From positions 1 through 48,080 of the forward strand of contig JALVDV010000009.1 of NCBI GenBank assembly GCA_027008775.1: a DNA stretch of 48,080 bases, read 5' to 3'. Origin of the DNA: Candidatus Moraniibacteriota bacterium. Its GTDB lineage: Bacteria; Patescibacteriota; Minisyncoccia; Moranbacterales; DUUL01. The stretch's first letter is position 1. Each line of letters opens with the position of its first letter. The translations under genes and the position numbers were made by a program. Below are positions 19,517-26,975 of the stretch, one piece after another. The notes under the pieces were generated by a model. That model searched no databases and had not been told where the DNA came from. It worked only from the letters and a program-made list of their open reading frames with translations.

Positions 19517-19822
19517 TTATTTATCCTTCTTCTTGTCCAGTTTGTCCAGCTTTAGCTTCTTGAAAACATAATAAACAACAAAAGCAATAACCACGAAGTC
19601 AATTAAGGTGGAAATGAAACTGCCCAACATAATATCGGCGCCGGCAACAGAGAAATACATTTCTTTCAAGCCATCGGCGTTTCCCAAGACCAGACCAAGA
19701 ACAGGATCTATAATGTCTTTTACCAAAGACTTCATCACATCGGAAACAGCCCCACCTAAGATGAAGGCAATAGCTAACCCAACTACTCCTTGCTCTCTAA
19801 CAAAATCCATAAATCCCTTCAT
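19517..19822 (-). CDS. mscL: Large-conductance mechanosensitive channel
   Basis: The 101-residue protein matches MscL: an N-terminal amphipathic segment MKGFMDFVREQGVVGLAIAF, pore helix GLAIAFILGGAVSDVMKSLVKDIIDP, a periplasmic loop, and TM2 LIDFVVIAFVVYYVFKKL, ending in a charged cytosolic tail. It is at the short end of the family. It forms an emergency release valve against hypo-osmotic shock. An excellent ribosome binding site (GGAGGTG at 19837-19831) lies 8 nt before the ATG. Confidence 0.95.
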   Translation of the reverse strand: MKGFMDFVREQGVVGLAIAFILGGAVSDVMKSLVKDIIDPVLGLVLGNADGLKEMYFSVAGADIMLGSFISTLIDFVVIAFVVYYVFKKLKLDKLDKKKDK

Positions 19823-20104
19823 ATTGTCATCACCTCCTCTCCCATTGTTTTTATTTTAATCATTCTAAAATTCTTCACACAAGTATTCGCTCTAATAATA
19901 ACAAAAAACAGAACTAAAGACAACAAAACAACGAGGAGTGATTTACGATAACTTATACGATTTTTAAATATTTTTTCTTTATATCTACTTCCTGTCATCA
20001 TTAGATATTTTTTCCGACAATGGGCAATTGACTAAATTAAAGTTTTGTTGCAGACTGGAAACCGGAATGGTTCTTTTTAATTTTTTCTCTGAAGGAGGTA
20101 AGAA

Positions 20105-20299
20105 ATGAAAGAATGCGCAACGGAAATTTATTTTTGTCCCGTATGTGACGGGGCGTTGACAGAAAAAGAAATGCGGGACAAGGACAGTGTTTTACGCTTT
20201 TTTGAGTGTGCCAGCTGTTCTAAGGAATTTTTTAAAATAAAGGGGGTAAAAGACTTATACCCCCGATATCCTGTTGGAGATCTTAAGATTTCTTGTTGA
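20105..20299 (+). CDS. Small zinc-ribbon protein
   Basis: The 64-residue protein has two CxxC knuckles, FCPVC (residues 11-15) and CASC (residues 38-41), spaced as in a zinc ribbon, so it probably binds one zinc ion. A strong ribosome binding site (GGAGGT, 5-nt spacer) supports the start. It is the only plus-strand gene between 6.9 and 29.8 kb. A hairpin with a T-run follows the gene. The function is unknown. Confidence 0.7.
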   Translation: MKECATEIYFCPVCDGALTEKEMRDKDSVLRFFECASCSKEFFKIKGVKDLYPRYPVGDLKISC

Positions 20300-20334
20300 T
20301 AAAACAAGGTGGCAAGCGGTCGCCTGCCTAACCG

Positions 20335-20357
20335 GACCTGCAAAAAGCGGGTCTTTT
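20335..20357 (+). terminator. Rho-independent terminator after zinc-ribbon gene
   Basis: GACCTGC (20335-20341), an AAAAA loop, GCGGGTC (20347-20353) and TTTT form a 7-bp stem with one G-T pair followed by a T run, about 36 bp after the zinc-ribbon stop codon. Confidence 0.6.
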
Positions 20358-20406
20358 AATTATATTAACTTTTAAATCCGTTAATAACTCGTGGGCAACA
20401 GTTTTT

Positions 20407-20547
20407 TTACAACCCTTCTTTCTTTGGTTTACCATCCTTTACTACTCTCATCAATCTATCTCTCTTCCCGGCTTCTACCTCTAGACAGGTTGGGCACAAG
20501 GCTTTCAACTTTGACAAATCACCATCCCAATCAATCGGACGAAAAAC
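20407..20547 (-). pseudogene. In-frame tail ORF after leuS (remnant or small gene)
   Basis: The frame continues directly from the leuS TAA stop and stays open for 46 codons. It encodes a protein-like sequence with CPTCLEVEAGKRDR and a Lys-rich end. It has no ATG start; internal TTG codons exist but no ribosome binding site. It may be the 3' end of a decayed gene, or a chance frame. No function can be assigned. Confidence 0.3.
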
Positions 20548-23403
20548 TTAAACCACCAAATTAATCAATCTGCCTGGGACAAAGATTGTTTTTTTGATTT
20601 CTTTGCCCTCGGTGTATTTTTTTATTTTCTCACTGGCCAGAGCTTTTTCCTTGGCTTCTTTTTCGGAAATATCCGCTGGGACTTTTATTTTATCTCGCAC
20701 TTTGCCATTTACTTGGATGACCAACTCTGTGGTTTCTTCTTGAATAAATTTAGAATCATATTGAGGCCATTTTTGGTCTAAAATAAAATCTTTTTTGCCC
20801 AACTGTTCCCATAAATATTGGCTAAGGTGGGGAGCGAAGGGAGAAAGTAAAATCAGAAAGTTTTCCATTACTTTTAGCAAAGTCGCGGAACTACGCGGAC
20901 TTGACGCTGAACCACGCAGAATATTTTTTCCCACGCCACTTTGTATTCTTTCTGCGTCCTTCTGCGTTTGTTCTACGTCTGTTTGCGGCTGCGAAACGAT
21001 TCGTGAAGCGGTATTAATAAAAATCATCAATTTGCTGATAGCCGTGTTGAATTTTAGTTCTTCTATATCTTCAGTGACCCCTTTGATTGTTTTATGCAGA
21101 ATAAATGGTAATTTTTTGTCTATCTCAAAACTTTTTCCTTCCCGGCAATCAATCAAATTTTTTTCTTGAAAAATTTTCCAAACTTTTTGCAAAAAATTGT
21201 AAACTCCTTTAACACCCTCCTCTTTCCACATTACGTCTTCCTCTAAAGGACCGGCAAACATCATATACATTCGCGTGGCATCGGCTCCAAATTGTTTGAC
21301 CATATCGTCAGGGTTAACTACATTGCCTTTGGATTTGCTCATTTTCATACCATTTTTATCCAAAACCATCCCTTGGTGACGCAATTTCAAAAATGGCTCA
21401 TTGAAGCTAACCAGTCCCATTTTATACATCGCTTTCACAAAAAATCGGGCATACAAAAGATGCATATAAGTATGCTCCGCTCCGCCGATATATAAATCTA
21501 CCGGCAACCATCTTTTTAATTTCTCCGGACTGCAAAATTCTTTTTCGTTTTCCGGATCGGGATAACGCAAGAAATACCAAGAAGAATCCACAAAAGTATC
21601 CATGGTATCCACTTCCGGTGTCCAACCTTTACCAAAAATTTTCTCCGTTCGCTCTTTCAACTCTTTTGATTTCGCCAAAGGCGCCGTTCCGGTCGGCTTA
21701 AAATCCACATCTTCCGGTAGCAACCACGGTAAATTTTCCTCACCGACAAATTTCGCTTCACCTTCCGGCGAATAAACAATTGGAATTGGACAGCCCCAAT
21801 AGCGTTGCCGAGAAATGGACCAATCCCGCAAACGATAATTAGTCGTCATCTCTCCACCCACAAATTCCGTAATCGCTTTCTTCGCCTCCTCGCTGTTCAT
21901 ACCGTCAAATTGTCCGGAGTTAATTAATACATTTTTACTAATAGAATGAAAGTTAATTATTCTTTTCGCACTCAAATTTTTTTTATATCCAAAATAATCG
22001 TGACTTTCAAATTCTAAAACTGTGCTTGTCCTTGATATTATCTTAGTTTTATTTGGATGAGTATGTTTCAACACCCAATCAAAAAAATTATTGATTTTTT
22101 CTTGTGCGTCTATTTTAAACTTACTATCTACTACATACTTAATCCTATATTTAGTTACATATCTAATCGGCAAATCATATTTTTTAGCAAACTCAAAATC
22201 CCTCTCATCATGTGCCGGGACTGCCATAATTGCTCCGGTTCCGTATCCGCCTAAAACATAGTCCGCTACAAAAATCGGAATCTCTGCTTCTGACGAAACC
22301 GCGGACTCACGCGGACTTAACGCCGAACCACGCAGAATATTTTTTTTCACGTCCTTCTGTATCTGTTCTGCGTCGGTTTGCGATTGCGAAAGCATTTTCG
22401 CAATAGCCGGGTTAATCGCCACCAATCCCTCCAATTTTACACCTGTTTTCTCTTTACTTTCCAACCTTTCCATTTCCGTTTTATTCTTCGCCCGCTCTAT
22501 ATACTTTTTCACTTCACTCCAGTTTTTAATTTCCAATTTCAATTTTTCTATCAACGGATGTTCCGGCGCCAGTACTAAATAAGTCGCGCCAAAGAGAGTG
22601 TCCGGTCTTGTGGTAAATACAGAAATTTCATCATTCAAAGTTTCACGTTCTTCCGTGTTAGTCTGCGTTAAGTCTGCGTCGGTCTGCGAAGATTTCTTTA
22701 TTCTGAAAGAAATCTTAGCTCCTTCCGACTTCCCTATCCAATTAATCTGATTCTTCTTCGTCGCTTCCGGCCAGTCCACTTTGTCCAAGTCGTTGATTAA
22801 ATCCTCGGCAAAGTCGGTAATTTTGAAAAACCAACCGGGTACTTCTTTTTGCTCAATCTCCGTTTTACATCGTTCGCATTTTCCGTTTTCCACTTGCTCG
22901 TTGGCAATGCCCGTATTGCAAGAAGGACACCAGTTTATCTTATCTGTCTTTCGCTCCACCAAACCGTTTTCAAAAAACTTGCCGAAAAGCCATTGGGTCC
23001 ATTTGTAATAGGACGAGTCGGAAGTATAAATCAAGTGATCCAAATCATGCCCCAAGCCGAGCATTTTCATTTGCCGAATATAGTTTTCGGTATTCTTTTT
23101 GGTGGTTTCTTTGGGATGAATACCGGTTTTGACAGCGTAATTTTCCGCCGGCAAACCGAAAGAATCAAAACCTTGGGGGTGCAAAACATCAAAACCCCGC
23201 AACCTTTTGTAGCGGTAAATTATGTCCGAAGCGGTGTAGCTTTCCGTGTGTCCCATATGCAAACCATCCCCGGAAGGATACGGAAACATATCCAAGACAT
23301 AATACTTAGGTTTGTCTTTTTGGTCACGATGAAAATAAGCCTTATTTTCCTCCCATTTTTTCTGCACTTCTTTTTCAATTTTTCTCGGGTTGTATTTTTT
23401 CAT
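20548..23403 (-). CDS. leuS: Leucyl-tRNA synthetase with repeat-derived insertions
   Basis: This class I synthetase charges tRNA-Leu. It has the HIGH motif as HMGH (residues 49-52, within PYPSGDGLHMGH), a zinc-type CxxC pair (CPSC...CERC), editing-domain motifs TTRPDTLFGATY and GTGAIMAVPAHDERD, and KMSKS near residue 690. The length of 951 exceeds the usual 800-880. Part of the excess is three in-frame segments encoded by a DNA repeat (residues about 238-253, 338-370 and 803-840), each containing SQTD/PQTD-type sequence and, in two cases, KNILRGSA. A further unusual stretch (residues about 430-490) lies in the editing region. A promoter at 23482-23509 precedes it. Confidence 0.97.
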   Translation of the reverse strand: MKKYNPRKIEKEVQKKWEENKAYFHRDQKDKPKYYVLDMFPYPSGDGLHMGHTESYTASDIIYRYKRLRGFDVLHPQGFDSFGLPAENYAVKTGIHPKETTKKNTENYIRQMKMLGLGHDLDHLIYTSDSSYYKWTQWLFGKFFENGLVERKTDKINWCPSCNTGIANEQVENGKCERCKTEIEQKEVPGWFFKITDFAEDLINDLDKVDWPEATKKNQINWIGKSEGAKISFRIKKSSQTDADLTQTNTEERETLNDEISVFTTRPDTLFGATYLVLAPEHPLIEKLKLEIKNWSEVKKYIERAKNKTEMERLESKEKTGVKLEGLVAINPAIAKMLSQSQTDAEQIQKDVKKNILRGSALSPRESAVSSEAEIPIFVADYVLGGYGTGAIMAVPAHDERDFEFAKKYDLPIRYVTKYRIKYVVDSKFKIDAQEKINNFFDWVLKHTHPNKTKIISRTSTVLEFESHDYFGYKKNLSAKRIINFHSISKNVLINSGQFDGMNSEEAKKAITEFVGGEMTTNYRLRDWSISRQRYWGCPIPIVYSPEGEAKFVGEENLPWLLPEDVDFKPTGTAPLAKSKELKERTEKIFGKGWTPEVDTMDTFVDSSWYFLRYPDPENEKEFCSPEKLKRWLPVDLYIGGAEHTYMHLLYARFFVKAMYKMGLVSFNEPFLKLRHQGMVLDKNGMKMSKSKGNVVNPDDMVKQFGADATRMYMMFAGPLEEDVMWKEEGVKGVYNFLQKVWKIFQEKNLIDCREGKSFEIDKKLPFILHKTIKGVTEDIEELKFNTAISKLMIFINTASRIVSQPQTDVEQTQKDAERIQSGVGKNILRGSASSPRSSATLLKVMENFLILLSPFAPHLSQYLWEQLGKKDFILDQKWPQYDSKFIQEETTELVIQVNGKVRDKIKVPADISEKEAKEKALASEKIKKYTEGKEIKKTIFVPGRLINLVV
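20882..20994 (-). repeat. leuS repeat copy A (anticodon-domain insertion)
   Basis: A GC-rich segment inside leuS has ACGCAGA-type motifs in one half and inverted TCTGCGT motifs in the other. It encodes SQPQTDVEQTQKDAER...KNILRGSASSPRSSA between helices of the anticodon-binding domain. It shares long identical blocks with copy B (for example AATATTCTGCGTGGTTC). Confidence 0.75.
22294..22390 (-). repeat. leuS repeat copy B (editing-domain insertion)
   Basis: This second copy of the same family encodes SQSQTDAEQIQKDVKKNILRGSALSPRESA. It is inserted between AINP and IPIFVADYVL, which are close together in ordinary LeuS. The reading frame is kept. Confidence 0.75.
22644..22690 (-). repeat. leuS repeat copy C (short)
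   Basis: A truncated copy, with three CGCAGAC units, encodes SSQTDADLTQTNTEER just before the conserved TTRPDTLFGATY of the editing domain. The second half of the element (the NILRGSA part) is missing. Confidence 0.65.
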
Positions 23404-23481
23404 AAATTTATTTCTTGGTTAAAAAATTTTTGCTCAGCGGAAAAATAGGAATTTTGCGAAATTGTTACTAAGCACTTTTTT

Positions 23482-23509
23482 ATTATAATAAAAATGCTTG
23501 TTTTTACAA
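23482..23509 (-). promoter_or_regulatory. Sigma70-type promoter of leuS
   Basis: On the minus strand TTGTAA (23509-23504) and TATAAT (23487-23482) are 16 bp apart. The predicted start lies about 70 nt before the leuS ATG. Confidence 0.55.
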
Positions 23510-23517
23510 ATATTTTA

Positions 23518-23553
23518 AAAGGACGGTTGAAAAATTAGAATCAACCGTCCTTT
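23518..23553. terminator. Bidirectional terminator between HTH gene and leuS
   Basis: AAAGGACGGTTGA and TCAACCGTCCTTT form a 13-bp perfect stem around a 10-base loop, flanked by A and T runs. It lies 4 bp after the stop of the HTH-like gene and upstream of the leuS promoter. Confidence 0.8.
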
Positions 23554-23556
23554 GCT

Positions 23557-24141
23557 TTAGAGTTCACTTTTTTGGGTGTCCCAGGGAAATTTTCCGTCTA
23601 AAAAAATACTCACAGGGCACCCATCCTTCTCTCCTCTTATGACCACCCTGCCATTAACGAGGGTGACCGTATAGTTTTCATGAAGTTTTGCTAATAGGGT
23701 GCCTAACAAAACTTCTCGGGAGAGATTCATATTTTTAACCACCCCCGCATTAGCGAAGGCGGAAAGGATTGCTCTAAAAATTTCTACCGGCATGTCATTA
23801 ATAAATTGCCGGGGATCTGAAATACTGTACTCACCTGGTAGATCAAAATAGGTTTCCACCAGTTTTTCTGCCGGAACTGCAGGATCCACTCTCAACAAAA
23901 GATCTTTTATTGACACTTCGGGAAAATGGCTGATAAATTTTTTTACATGTCTAAACCTCATGCGAACTGGAGATTCAGGGTTGCACATAGAGGAACAAAC
24001 TGGGTATGCAACCCCAAGCAGAGCTGCCAGTTCCTTTACCGAAAGCCTCTTTTCGCTAAAGGAGAGCATGGCCTCTCTCACCAGCCCTGTCTTTTCTTTT
24101 TTTACCGGAGTTTTATCCGGCAAATCCTTGATATTCACCAT
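23557..24141 (-). CDS. HTH-like protein of unknown function
   Basis: The 194-residue protein has a putative helix-turn-helix at residues about 30-65 (KRLSVKELAALLGVAYPVCSSM), followed by a second helical segment with FRHVKKFISHFPEVSIKDLL. The C-terminal half (residues 80-190) ends in a beta-rich piece (YTVTLVNGRVVIRGEK). A good ribosome binding site (AAGGAGAA) precedes the ATG, which lies inside the 3' end of the upstream phosphotransferase gene (29-bp overlap). Translation is therefore probably coupled. I do not recognise the family; a DNA-binding role is only suggested by the HTH-like segment. Confidence 0.6.
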   Translation of the reverse strand: MVNIKDLPDKTPVKKEKTGLVREAMLSFSEKRLSVKELAALLGVAYPVCSSMCNPESPVRMRFRHVKKFISHFPEVSIKDLLLRVDPAVPAEKLVETYFDLPGEYSISDPRQFINDMPVEIFRAILSAFANAGVVKNMNLSREVLLGTLLAKLHENYTVTLVNGRVVIRGEKDGCPVSIFLDGKFPWDTQKSEL

Positions 24142-25450
24142 TGTGATTCTCCTTTTTTTTCACAATTTCCCCGGTGACAACATATGCAATCACCAGGAAT
24201 AAGATAAAACAACCCAATTGTGTCTGGTTCTTGGCTTTGAAGAGCCAAGAAAGGTAAACCAGACATAAAGTTAAAAAAACTATCAGAGCCGGCTTTGGGA
24301 CTTTTTTGGTTATCCCTCGGCCGAAGTGGACAAAGCGGATTGTGCTCACTGACAATACAACAGTCAAAAGCACGATTGTCACTTTGATTAATTCGGGGAG
24401 AGGTGTTAAATATGCTCCCCAAACAGTTATGGTCCCAGCCGGACTGGGCAGGCCGAAGAAAAGTTCCGGACGGTAGTCCGGTCTTTTTTTGTCAACCAAG
24501 ACAAATCTCAATAGCCGATAAAAAATGGCTAAGAGATAAGTACCGGCCAGTGGACCGGCCAAATCGGGGTTGGCAGTTTCTTGGAAAATCAAGAAACTGG
24601 GCGCCAAGCCGAAATTAACCAAATCAGCTAAGTCATCCAGCCAAGGTCCAGCCTTGGTGCCTCCATGTTTGACGGCCATCCGACCATCCAGGAGGTCAAA
24701 AATTTGACCGAGCATGGAGGTCAACACCGCCAACATTAAATCTCCCTGCCAAATGAAATAAATGCTCCCTAAACCGCAAAGCAGGTTTAGCAGGGATAAA
24801 ATGTCGGCGTATGATTTGTTCGGGATGATTTTAAATGCGGCCGAACAAATTGCCAACACAAGGCAAGCCGTCATTATTTGCTCGGTCAGATCCGGTAGAA
24901 AACTACCGGTCTGAAGAACAAAAACGTAGGGAAAAATAGCAAAGGCTAAGGTGGCCTTTATTTTCCCAAACAAATTGGCGGCCACCGATAAGTTATGCTT
25001 CTCGGCAACCCGCCTAACCAAAGTCTGTCCCAACAGTTCCGCCAGAATAAAAGCGACAGACTGCCAAAATGGCAGAATACCCACAACAACAAAATAACCA
25101 ATTGGAAGCAGATAGGTTATTTTGTCGCAGAGAGGGTCAAGCTTTTCTCCGCGACGACTGACCAGTTCAGTCGCCCGGGCCAGCATACCATCTAAAGCAT
25201 CACCAAAGGAGGCAATAATGTAGATGGCAATGCCGATTTTGTGATAATCCAAGATGTAAAAGATAATTCCCACAAAAGATAAAAAGACCCGACCATAACA
25301 AACCCAATCCGGATGGAAGGGGTTTCTCTTTTTGTTTTGAAAGGATATCAAATAGTTCACCACCCTTTCCTCCTCCAACAACCTGGCTATACTCAAAAGA
25401 ATAGCCAAGCAACAAATGCAAACAACCAAAATTAATAGCAAATTTTCCAT
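24113..25450 (-). CDS. Tandem CDP-alcohol phosphotransferase fusion (PgsA-like + PssA-like)
   Basis: The 445-residue membrane protein contains two CDP-alcohol phosphotransferase domains. The N-terminal one has the complete D-x2-DG-x2-AR-x8-G-x3-D-x3-D motif as DALDGMLARATELVSRRG followed by EKLDPLCD (residues about 84-110). The C-terminal one has FDLLDGRMAVKHGGTKAGPW then LDDLADLVNFGLAPSF, the arrangement of phosphatidylserine synthases, but the Arg of 'AR' is Val. These enzymes swap CMP of CDP-diacylglycerol for an alcohol to make phospholipid head groups. A ribosome binding site (GGGAGGT) supports the start. Two leader hairpins lie upstream (25506-25573). Bifunctionality is an inference. 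Confidence 0.82.
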   Translation of the reverse strand: MENLLLILVVCICCLAILLSIARLLEEERVVNYLISFQNKKRNPFHPDWVCYGRVFLSFVGIIFYILDYHKIGIAIYIIASFGDALDGMLARATELVSRRGEKLDPLCDKITYLLPIGYFVVVGILPFWQSVAFILAELLGQTLVRRVAEKHNLSVAANLFGKIKATLAFAIFPYVFVLQTGSFLPDLTEQIMTACLVLAICSAAFKIIPNKSYADILSLLNLLCGLGSIYFIWQGDLMLAVLTSMLGQIFDLLDGRMAVKHGGTKAGPWLDDLADLVNFGLAPSFLIFQETANPDLAGPLAGTYLLAIFYRLLRFVLVDKKRPDYRPELFFGLPSPAGTITVWGAYLTPLPELIKVTIVLLTVVLSVSTIRFVHFGRGITKKVPKPALIVFLTLCLVYLSWLFKAKNQTQLGCFILFLVIAYVVTGEIVKKKENHNGEYQGFAG

Positions 25451-25505
25451 TTTTTATATACCTCCCAAAAAATTTTGATTTTTTATTGTCAATGAACACA
25501 AACTC

Positions 25506-25526
25506 TTTCATCTTTTTCAGATGAAA
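25506..25526. promoter_or_regulatory. Leader hairpin 1 of the phosphotransferase gene
   Basis: TTTCATCT-TTTTC-AGATGAAA forms an 8-bp perfect stem, 56-76 bp upstream of the start codon at 25450. Confidence 0.4.
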
Positions 25527-25533
25527 AAGTTGA

Positions 25534-25573
25534 TTTAACTTCCCAAAGAAATTCGTTTCTTTGGGAAGTTAAA
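25534..25573. promoter_or_regulatory. 18-bp perfect hairpin with TTCG loop
   Basis: The arms TTTAACTTCCCAAAGAAA and its exact reverse complement are separated by TTCG (CGAA on the minus strand). The 18-bp perfect stem lies next to leader hairpin 1, upstream of the phosphotransferase gene. It may be an attenuator, an mRNA stabiliser, or the terminator of a converging transcript; it lacks a good T run. Confidence 0.5.
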
Positions 25574-25678
25574 CTAACATATGATTCCAGATAAAGCAAC
25601 AGAAAAAGTTGTGATTTGTTCCTAAGATACTGACTGTTTCCAGAACACCGGCCTACATCTTGGGCGACTCTGTTTTTT

Positions 25679-25708
25679 TATTATGATGTTATTGATAATT
25701 TCATAATA
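25679..25708 (+). repeat. Palindrome P1 (centre TG)
   Basis: Family unit: 14-bp arm TATTATGATATTAT, two-base centre, reverse-complement arm. P1 has GATG in its left arm and ATAATTTC in the right, giving two arm mismatches. Strand is set by the centre (TG = plus). Confidence 0.9.
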
Positions 25709-25867
25709 AAAAGCTCGAGCGATTTGTTGTTGACAATATAAGCAACCAACTTTGGACAGTTCATTTTTATTTATATTTATGAACAGCACAACAACTGCTC
25801 CATAAAATTTGTATCTTATTTAGTGCGCCTTGTTTGCGTAAATAGATCAATAATCAACTGGAAAGAG

Positions 25868-25897
25868 TATTATGATATTATTGATAATATCATAATA
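25868..25897 (+). repeat. Palindrome P2 (centre TG)
   Basis: Perfect copy with centre TG. It lies downstream of the yfcE-like gene stop. Confidence 0.95.
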
Positions 25898-25911
25898 CTT
25901 ACCCTATAAAC

Positions 25912-26015
25912 CCCCAGCATAGCTGGGGTGTATATTTGAAGGCATTTAACGTATGATAAAACCGTCCAGCCGGCAATTCGGCCGGCAGACTCTAAGCCAC
26001 CGGCAGAGCCGGTGG
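25912..26015. repeat. Three GC-rich hairpins in a row
   Basis: CCCCAGC-ATA-GCTGGGG (25912-25928), GCCGGC-AATTCG-GCCGGC (25969-25986) and CCACCGGC-AGA-GCCGGTGG (25997-26015) are perfect stems in an otherwise AT-rich spacer, downstream of the yfcE-like gene (minus strand). No T run follows them, so simple terminators are unlikely. They could be part of an RNA 3' end or a GC-rich repeat. Confidence 0.55.
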
Positions 26016-26087
26016 TCGATTACTTTAGTGCTAGTTGAGAGATTTCGTTTTTATTTGCGAGTGCAAAAATATTTATTTGTAATCTTT

Positions 26088-26585
26088 TTAAAGCCTGATG
26101 AGTTTTAGTTTGCCACTATCAGTATCCCAAACAGCAAAAGTGGCGGGGTAACGAATATTAGCGACATTGCCGGGGTTTATTAATCGGCAATGACCAATTT
26201 TCTCCTCCCAAGGTTGATGGGTGTGTCCATAGAAGACCAGGTCGTATTTTCCGCTGACTGCCAATTCACGAGCTTTTTCCGGAAAATGAACAAAGGCAAC
26301 TTTATATCCATCAAATTCCGCTTCTCCTACGGAAGGGAATATTTTTAAATTTGTTCCGGCAAACTTTTCACTCAAATTTTTATAGTCCCAATAGCCGGCG
26401 TCCATATTGCCCGGCACCAACAAAATTTTGCCGGGAAAGTTGGTTTGCAAAAATTCCACAGTTTCCTCCGAAGCGGTATCTCCGCAACAGATGATTGTTT
26501 CAACACTCTCTTTTTGACAATAATCCAAAACTTTTTGCAAATTAGCCAGATTATCGTGAATGTCGGAAATAATTGCGATTTTCAT
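26088..26585 (-). CDS. YfcE/MJ0936-type metallophosphoesterase
   Basis: The 165-residue protein has all blocks of the small calcineurin-like phosphodiesterases: ISDIHDN (residues 5-11), CCGDT, VPGNMD, VAFVHF, FYGHTHQPW and LINPGNV. They bind a di-metal centre with Asp, His and Asn ligands. The family hydrolyses phosphodiesters; the natural substrate is usually unknown. The gene is monocistronic and bracketed by palindromes P2 and P3. Confidence 0.92.
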   Translation of the reverse strand: MKIAIISDIHDNLANLQKVLDYCQKESVETIICCGDTASEETVEFLQTNFPGKILLVPGNMDAGYWDYKNLSEKFAGTNLKIFPSVGEAEFDGYKVAFVHFPEKARELAVSGKYDLVFYGHTHQPWEEKIGHCRLINPGNVANIRYPATFAVWDTDSGKLKLIRL

Positions 26586-26712
26586 TTTTGTTTGAAAAAA
26601 TATTTACTTGAGAAAATGATTCTTGAAAATATTCTAAATAGAAATCAGCGGGCTCTTAAAAAACCACACAATCACCAACTCAAACACAATTACCGTCAAT
26701 AACTCAAAATAC

Positions 26713-26742
26713 TATTATGATATTATCAATAATATCATAATG
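26713..26742 (-). repeat. Palindrome P3 (centre CA)
   Basis: Full copy with centre CA; only the last base differs (G for A), breaking the outermost pair. It lies upstream of the yfcE-like gene (start 26585). Confidence 0.93.
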
Positions 26743-26843
26743 ATTATATTCTCACCAATATATCGCCCGGCCTTGATAAACCGTATAATTGCAAGGGTGA
26801 TACGCAACATACTTTGTGAGCCTTGGAACTACTGCACTCCCCT

Positions 26844-26873
26844 TATTATGATATTATTGATAATATCATAATA
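26844..26873 (+). repeat. Palindrome P4 (centre TG)
   Basis: Perfect copy with centre TG, about 100 bp downstream of the ArsR-like stop codon. Its left flank (ACTCCCCT) resembles the left flank of P5 (CCTCCCC). Confidence 0.95.
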
Positions 26874-26975
26874 ACAAATTTTGCTTCGCCTGTATTGAGT
26901 GGCTATTATAAATGCTCCGTCCTTAGAAAGAGAGAGTTCTCGCTGGATTAAATTACGGCCGTGACTCTTCCAGTT

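Larger units (their letters stand above)
25511..26087. other. Intergenic region with hairpins and two palindromes
   Basis: These 577 bp hold no credible gene. They contain the TTCG hairpin, palindromes P1 and P2, and three GC-rich hairpins (25912-26015). Confidence 0.6.
26586..26975. other. Intergenic region between yfcE-like and ArsR-like genes
   Basis: These 390 bp contain palindromes P3 and P4. I see no gene in the remainder. Confidence 0.6.

Noticed and set aside
19819-20001. 60-aa single-helix ORF upstream of mscL, with ATGA overlap
   Set aside because: It has no ribosome site and ends within the mscL start signals. The overlap could be chance, so it is not listed as a gene.
20241-20264. 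GGGGGTA/TACCCCC hairpin inside the zinc-ribbon gene
   Set aside because: It lies inside the coding sequence with no T run. The shared CTTATACCCCCGA string with 30981-30993 is noted, but two occurrences are too few to call a repeat family.
25200-25511. 103-aa minus-strand ORF overlapping the phosphotransferase N-terminus
   Set aside because: It is a shifted frame of the clear membrane-enzyme gene and runs into the leader hairpin.
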